Assembly: GCA_016741945.1 (NCBI GenBank)
Contig: JACVCQ010000085.1
Location: 1 to 8,308 of the forward strand
Length of the DNA stretch: 8,308 bases
Origin: Chitinophagaceae bacterium
GTDB lineage: Bacteria > Bacteroidota > Bacteroidia > Chitinophagales > Chitinophagaceae
Reading direction: 5' to 3'
Part shown: positions 6,171 through 8,308 of the stretch, piece after piece
Layout: each line of letters opens with the position of its first letter
Numbering within the stretch: the first letter of the stretch is position 1
Program-made: the position numbers and the translations under genes
The notes under the pieces: generated by a model
The model's database searches: none
What the model saw: the letters and a program-made list of their open reading frames with translations, nothing else
What the model was told of the DNA's origin: nothing

Positions 6171-6969
6171 ACTCAATAATTCTTTCTTCATTCGACATTT
6201 TGGTCAAACCATTGTTCTGTAAGATTTCCTTGGCAAGATTTAAGTAGTTGATAGCGCCTTTACTTTCGGCATCATACAGAATTACAGGTTTGCCTACACT
6301 CGGTGATTCACTTAGTCTGGTATTTCTGTGAATAATGGTAGAAAAAACCATTTCATCAAAATGTCTTCTTACTTCACTTACTACTTGGTTACATAAACGC
6401 AAACGACCATCATACATGGTCATTAAAATACCTTCAATTTGTAATTCAGGATTGAGGCGACTTTGTACAATTTTAATCGTATTGAGTAGTTTACCCAATC
6501 CCTCCAATGCAAAGAACTCGCATTGAACAGGTACGATCACACTATCGGAAGCTACCAATGAATTCACGGTGATTAATCCCAACGAAGGGGAGCAGTCGAT
6601 AATGATAAAATCGTAACGATCTTTTACTGCATCTAAAATGCCTTTCATAACATTTTCACGGTTCGGATAGTTGATCATTTCGATCTCAGCACCTACCAGA
6701 TCAATATGTGAAGGAATGATATCAAGATTGGGGATTTCACTTTTCAGGATAACATCTGTTGCAAGTACATTATTGACCATGCAATCATATAAACTACTGG
6801 TAATATTATGTAGGTCAAACCCAACACCGGTGGTACTGTTGGCTTGTGGATCTGCATCCACCAATAATGTTTTAAATTCAAGCACAGCCAGACTGGCGGC
6901 AACATTAATAGCAGTAGTAGTTTTACCTACTCCCCCTTTCTGATTGGCAACTCCGATTATTCTCGCCAT
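6169..6969 (-). CDS. parA: Chromosome partitioning ATPase ParA (Soj)
   Basis: This is a deviant Walker-type ATPase that forms ATP-dependent dimers on nucleoid DNA and moves ParB-parS complexes, segregating replication origins. The 266-residue length matches chromosomal Soj-type ParA proteins; there is no N-terminal helix-turn-helix of the plasmid P1/F type. The Walker A motif is KGGVGKTTT at 11-19, with signature Lys11 and Lys16. DADPQ follows at 38-42, and Walker B is FIIIDCSPSLG at 121-131. The switch-like PVQCEFFALEGL at 147-158 and the C-terminal RLSESPSVGKP at 218-228 are also conserved. The start MARIIGVANQKGG is standard. It lies 38 bases after the UPF0173 hydrolase gene on the same strand and precedes parB, so one transcript through parB and DUF5683 is likely. 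Confidence 0.97.
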   Translation of the reverse strand: MARIIGVANQKGGVGKTTTAINVAASLAVLEFKTLLVDADPQANSTTGVGFDLHNITSSLYDCMVNNVLATDVILKSEIPNLDIIPSHIDLVGAEIEMINYPNRENVMKGILDAVKDRYDFIIIDCSPSLGLITVNSLVASDSVIVPVQCEFFALEGLGKLLNTIKIVQSRLNPELQIEGILMTMYDGRLRLCNQVVSEVRRHFDEMVFSTIIHRNTRLSESPSVGKPVILYDAESKGAINYLNLAKEILQNNGLTKMSNEERIIE

Positions 6970-7007
6970 AATGATTTTTGAGCATCCGCAGAACGGAATA
7001 TTTACAT

Positions 7008-7688
7008 TTAAAGGTCAATAGTTGTTCCAATACCCGGTAATAATAATTCTTTACCTGCCGCTTTAAAAGCTTGTAGAGCAGCATCCATATCAATTTTAAT
7101 GAACCCAAATGTGTTGTAATGTACGCCAACTACACGGTTGCATTGTACAAAATCAGCGCAACGTACAGCATCGCTCACATCCATCGTAAAATTATCACCC
7201 AAGGGCAGTACTGAGAAATCAAGTTTGGCCCAAGAAGGGATCAATTGCATATCCAATGTAAGTGCAGTATCGCCACTATAATAAAAATTAGCTTCTTCTG
7301 TAATAAAAAGAAACCCCATCGGGTTACCCCCATAACTGCCATCCGGTAAACCACTGCTGTGTTGAGCCACTACACATTTTACAGTTCCAAAATCAAAATT
7401 CCACTTTCCACCTGTATTCATAGGATGAGATTTCTCAATACCCTGTTTGGTGATCCATTCATGAATTTCCCAGGCACTCACTACTGTGCAACCAGTTCTT
7501 TTTGCCATGCCGACAGCATCCGCAATATGATCTGCATGTCCATGTGATAAGAAAATATAGTCGGTTTCAATACTATTTACATCAATATCTTTCGCCAATT
7601 CATTATAGGTGATAAAAGGGTCAAAAAGGATCTTTTTTCCTTGGATTTCTACTTGAAAACAGGAATGTCCGTAATAAGTTAGTTTCAT
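7008..7688 (-). CDS. UPF0173 metal-dependent hydrolase (metallo-beta-lactamase fold)
   Basis: This is a cytosolic hydrolase of the UPF0173 / UlaG-like metallo-beta-lactamase branch, substrate unknown. The 226-residue length is typical. Metal-site residues visible in order are YGHSC near the start (His8), the HGHADH motif (His49, His51, Asp53, His54), His110 in AQHSSG, Asp140 in SGDTAL, and His190 in GVHYNTF. FDPF at 22-25 and LPLGDNFTMD at 161-170 are also family-like. No signal peptide is present. The ATG at 7688 starts directly with the first strand MKLTYYGHS. It is upstream of parA by 38 bases in the same direction and could share a transcript with the partition genes. Despite the fold, nothing points to antibiotic hydrolysis. 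Confidence 0.93.
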   Translation of the reverse strand: MKLTYYGHSCFQVEIQGKKILFDPFITYNELAKDIDVNSIETDYIFLSHGHADHIADAVGMAKRTGCTVVSAWEIHEWITKQGIEKSHPMNTGGKWNFDFGTVKCVVAQHSSGLPDGSYGGNPMGFLFITEEANFYYSGDTALTLDMQLIPSWAKLDFSVLPLGDNFTMDVSDAVRCADFVQCNRVVGVHYNTFGFIKIDMDAALQAFKAAGKELLLPGIGTTIDL

Positions 7689-7711
7689 GGCCAGATTTCT
7701 TTGAAGGACGC

Positions 7712-7719
7712 CAAAAATA
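7712..7719 (-). promoter_or_regulatory. Possible -7 box for the UPF0173 gene
   Basis: On the minus strand TATTTTTG matches the Bacteroidota TAnnTTTG element and ends 23 bases before the ATG at 7688. No TTTG box is found at the expected 19-21 bases upstream, so support is partial. An imperfect dyad (TTTCAAAG facing CTTTTGAAA, about 7723-7743) lies just upstream and could be a regulatory site. Confidence 0.3.
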
Positions 7720-7750
7720 CGGTTTCAAAGACATCTTTTGAAAGAATCTT

Positions 7751-7785
7751 ATCCATAAGAATAGTATATAGTCCATAGTCCATGA
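7751..7785. repeat. Single-arm heptad repeat upstream of the UPF0173 gene
   Basis: Five 7-base units run in phase: ATCCATA, then AGAATAG (7758-7764), TATATAG, then TCCATAG (7772-7778) and TCCATGA. The 14 bases GTCCATAGTCCATG (7771-7784) are identical to 1168-1181 in the kdsA spacer element. No opposing arm was found downstream, so this looks like a half element or remnant. It lies in the 251-base spacer between the hydrolase gene and the divergent partial gene at the right edge; apart from this and the possible -7 box nothing firm was seen in that spacer. Confidence 0.65.
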
Positions 7786-7939
7786 CCAAAGGTTTTATCG
7801 GACAATTTTGTGTGTGAAGTAGATTCAACTGTTTGGGGGTTAATTTGTTAAGAATGAGTGGTTTTTGATGGCTATTCAATGGCTTCATTCAAAATGCAAT
7901 ATTTTTATTCACTGTACGTCTATACATTAAAACTTTCTC

Positions 7940-8308
7940 ATGCGTAATGCCGGTACCCTGTGGGTGATAGCCCTCATCATGCTTTTACTTGATTTTTATG
8001 TATTTCAGGCAGTCAGAACAGTAACACAGACCCTCTCCGATAAAACGAGGATGATCATACACATTGGATATTGGATACTTTCAGTCTGTACACTTATAGC
8101 GCTGTTATCTTTTCCTTACATACAATTTTTGCAAAACTCTAAATTTTATCGAAATTATATTTTTGCGATTCTGGTTGGGTTGTTTTTTGCCAAACTTATT
8201 GCAGCGCTCTTCTTTTTGACTGATGACCTCAGACGTATAGCCCTATGGCTGATGAGTAAAATATTTCCTGGTACCGGCGCTCAATATATGAGTAACAATG
8301 GTGTAGGT
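7940..8308 (+). CDS. Membrane metallophosphoesterase, N-terminal part (cut by window end)
   Basis: The frame is open from the ATG at 7940 to the window end: 123 codons with no stop. An in-frame TAA at 7928-7930 makes this ATG the earliest possible start. The visible part has hydrophobic segments at about 6-23, 39-61 and 72-93, separated by short charged loops. It has the sequence LLLDFYVFQAVRTVTQ (15-30) and ends in a polar stretch after DDLRR (95-99). This layout, with DFYVFQAVRT after the first helix and LFFAKLIA in the third, resembles the N-terminal membrane domain of Bacteroidota calcineurin-like metallophosphoesterases. The catalytic domain would lie beyond the window and was not seen, so the enzyme call rests on resemblance of the membrane part. 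It is divergent from the UPF0173 gene. Confidence 0.65.
   Translation, partial: MRNAGTLWVIALIMLLLDFYVFQAVRTVTQTLSDKTRMIIHIGYWILSVCTLIALLSFPYIQFLQNSKFYRNYIFAILVGLFFAKLIAALFFLTDDLRRIALWLMSKIFPGTGAQYMSNNGVG

Noticed and set aside
5159..6969. parS centromere site near parAB
   Set aside because: I looked for the palindrome TGTTTCACGTGAAACA and close variants; no CACGTG core was found in the window. parS may lie elsewhere near the origin.
6923..7129. 68-residue minus-strand frame across the parA start and UPF0173 end
   Set aside because: It overlaps two well-supported genes on the same strand in another frame and shows no motif.
7008..7688. Antibiotic-degrading beta-lactamase
   Set aside because: It has the metallo-beta-lactamase fold motif, but it has no signal peptide and matches the UPF0173/UlaG-like branch.
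7685..7888. 67-residue minus-strand open frame overlapping the UPF0173 start by ATGA
   Set aside because: The overlap looks like translational coupling, but the frame runs through the heptad repeat, has no recognisable family or domain, and would contain the candidate -7 box for the hydrolase gene. It is probably chance.

Overview
The window looks like a chromosomal, largely housekeeping segment of a Bacteroidota bacterium, probably of the Chitinophagaceae or a close relative. This is inferred from protein style (DUF5683, DUF3575-like barrel, short DapB, SDR-type threonine dehydrogenase), low-to-moderate GC, near absence of Shine-Dalgarno sequences, and one promoter matching the Bacteroidota TTTG / TAnnTTTG pattern. 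No phage, insertion sequence, CRISPR array, tRNA or rRNA was seen.

Layout, left to right. Positions 1-285 hold no gene but contain a long imperfect inverted repeat just past the 3' end of kdsA. kdsA (KDO-8-phosphate synthase, minus strand) is divergent from an SDR-type L-threonine 3-dehydrogenase gene (plus strand), and the spacer between them is almost wholly a degenerate 7-base-period inverted repeat. The dehydrogenase gene converges on a minus-strand block across a hairpin that can terminate transcription from both sides.

The minus-strand block, in transcription order, is: UPF0173 metal-dependent hydrolase, parA, parB, a DUF5683 membrane protein, dapB, an Rrf2 regulator with four cysteines, and a DUF3575-like outer-membrane barrel. 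parA-parB-DUF5683-dapB is a recurrent Bacteroidota neighbourhood linking chromosome segregation with lysine/peptidoglycan precursor synthesis. dapB seems to have its own promoter, and the Rrf2 gene has a dyad upstream that could be its own operator. At the right edge, a plus-strand gene divergent from the hydrolase gene encodes the membrane-spanning N-terminus of a protein resembling Bacteroidota membrane metallophosphoesterases; it is cut by the window end.

The least explained signal is not a gene. Four intergenic spacers (about 137-283, 1149-1302, 6109-6170, 7751-7785) carry arrays with a strict 7-base period. Three are arranged as two opposing arms that can fold into hairpins. The heptamer sequence differs between sites while the 7-base spacing is kept. 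This resembles, in form only, the short tandem heptanucleotide repeats known from cyanobacteria, and I cannot name the family. Otherwise the gene content is ordinary.
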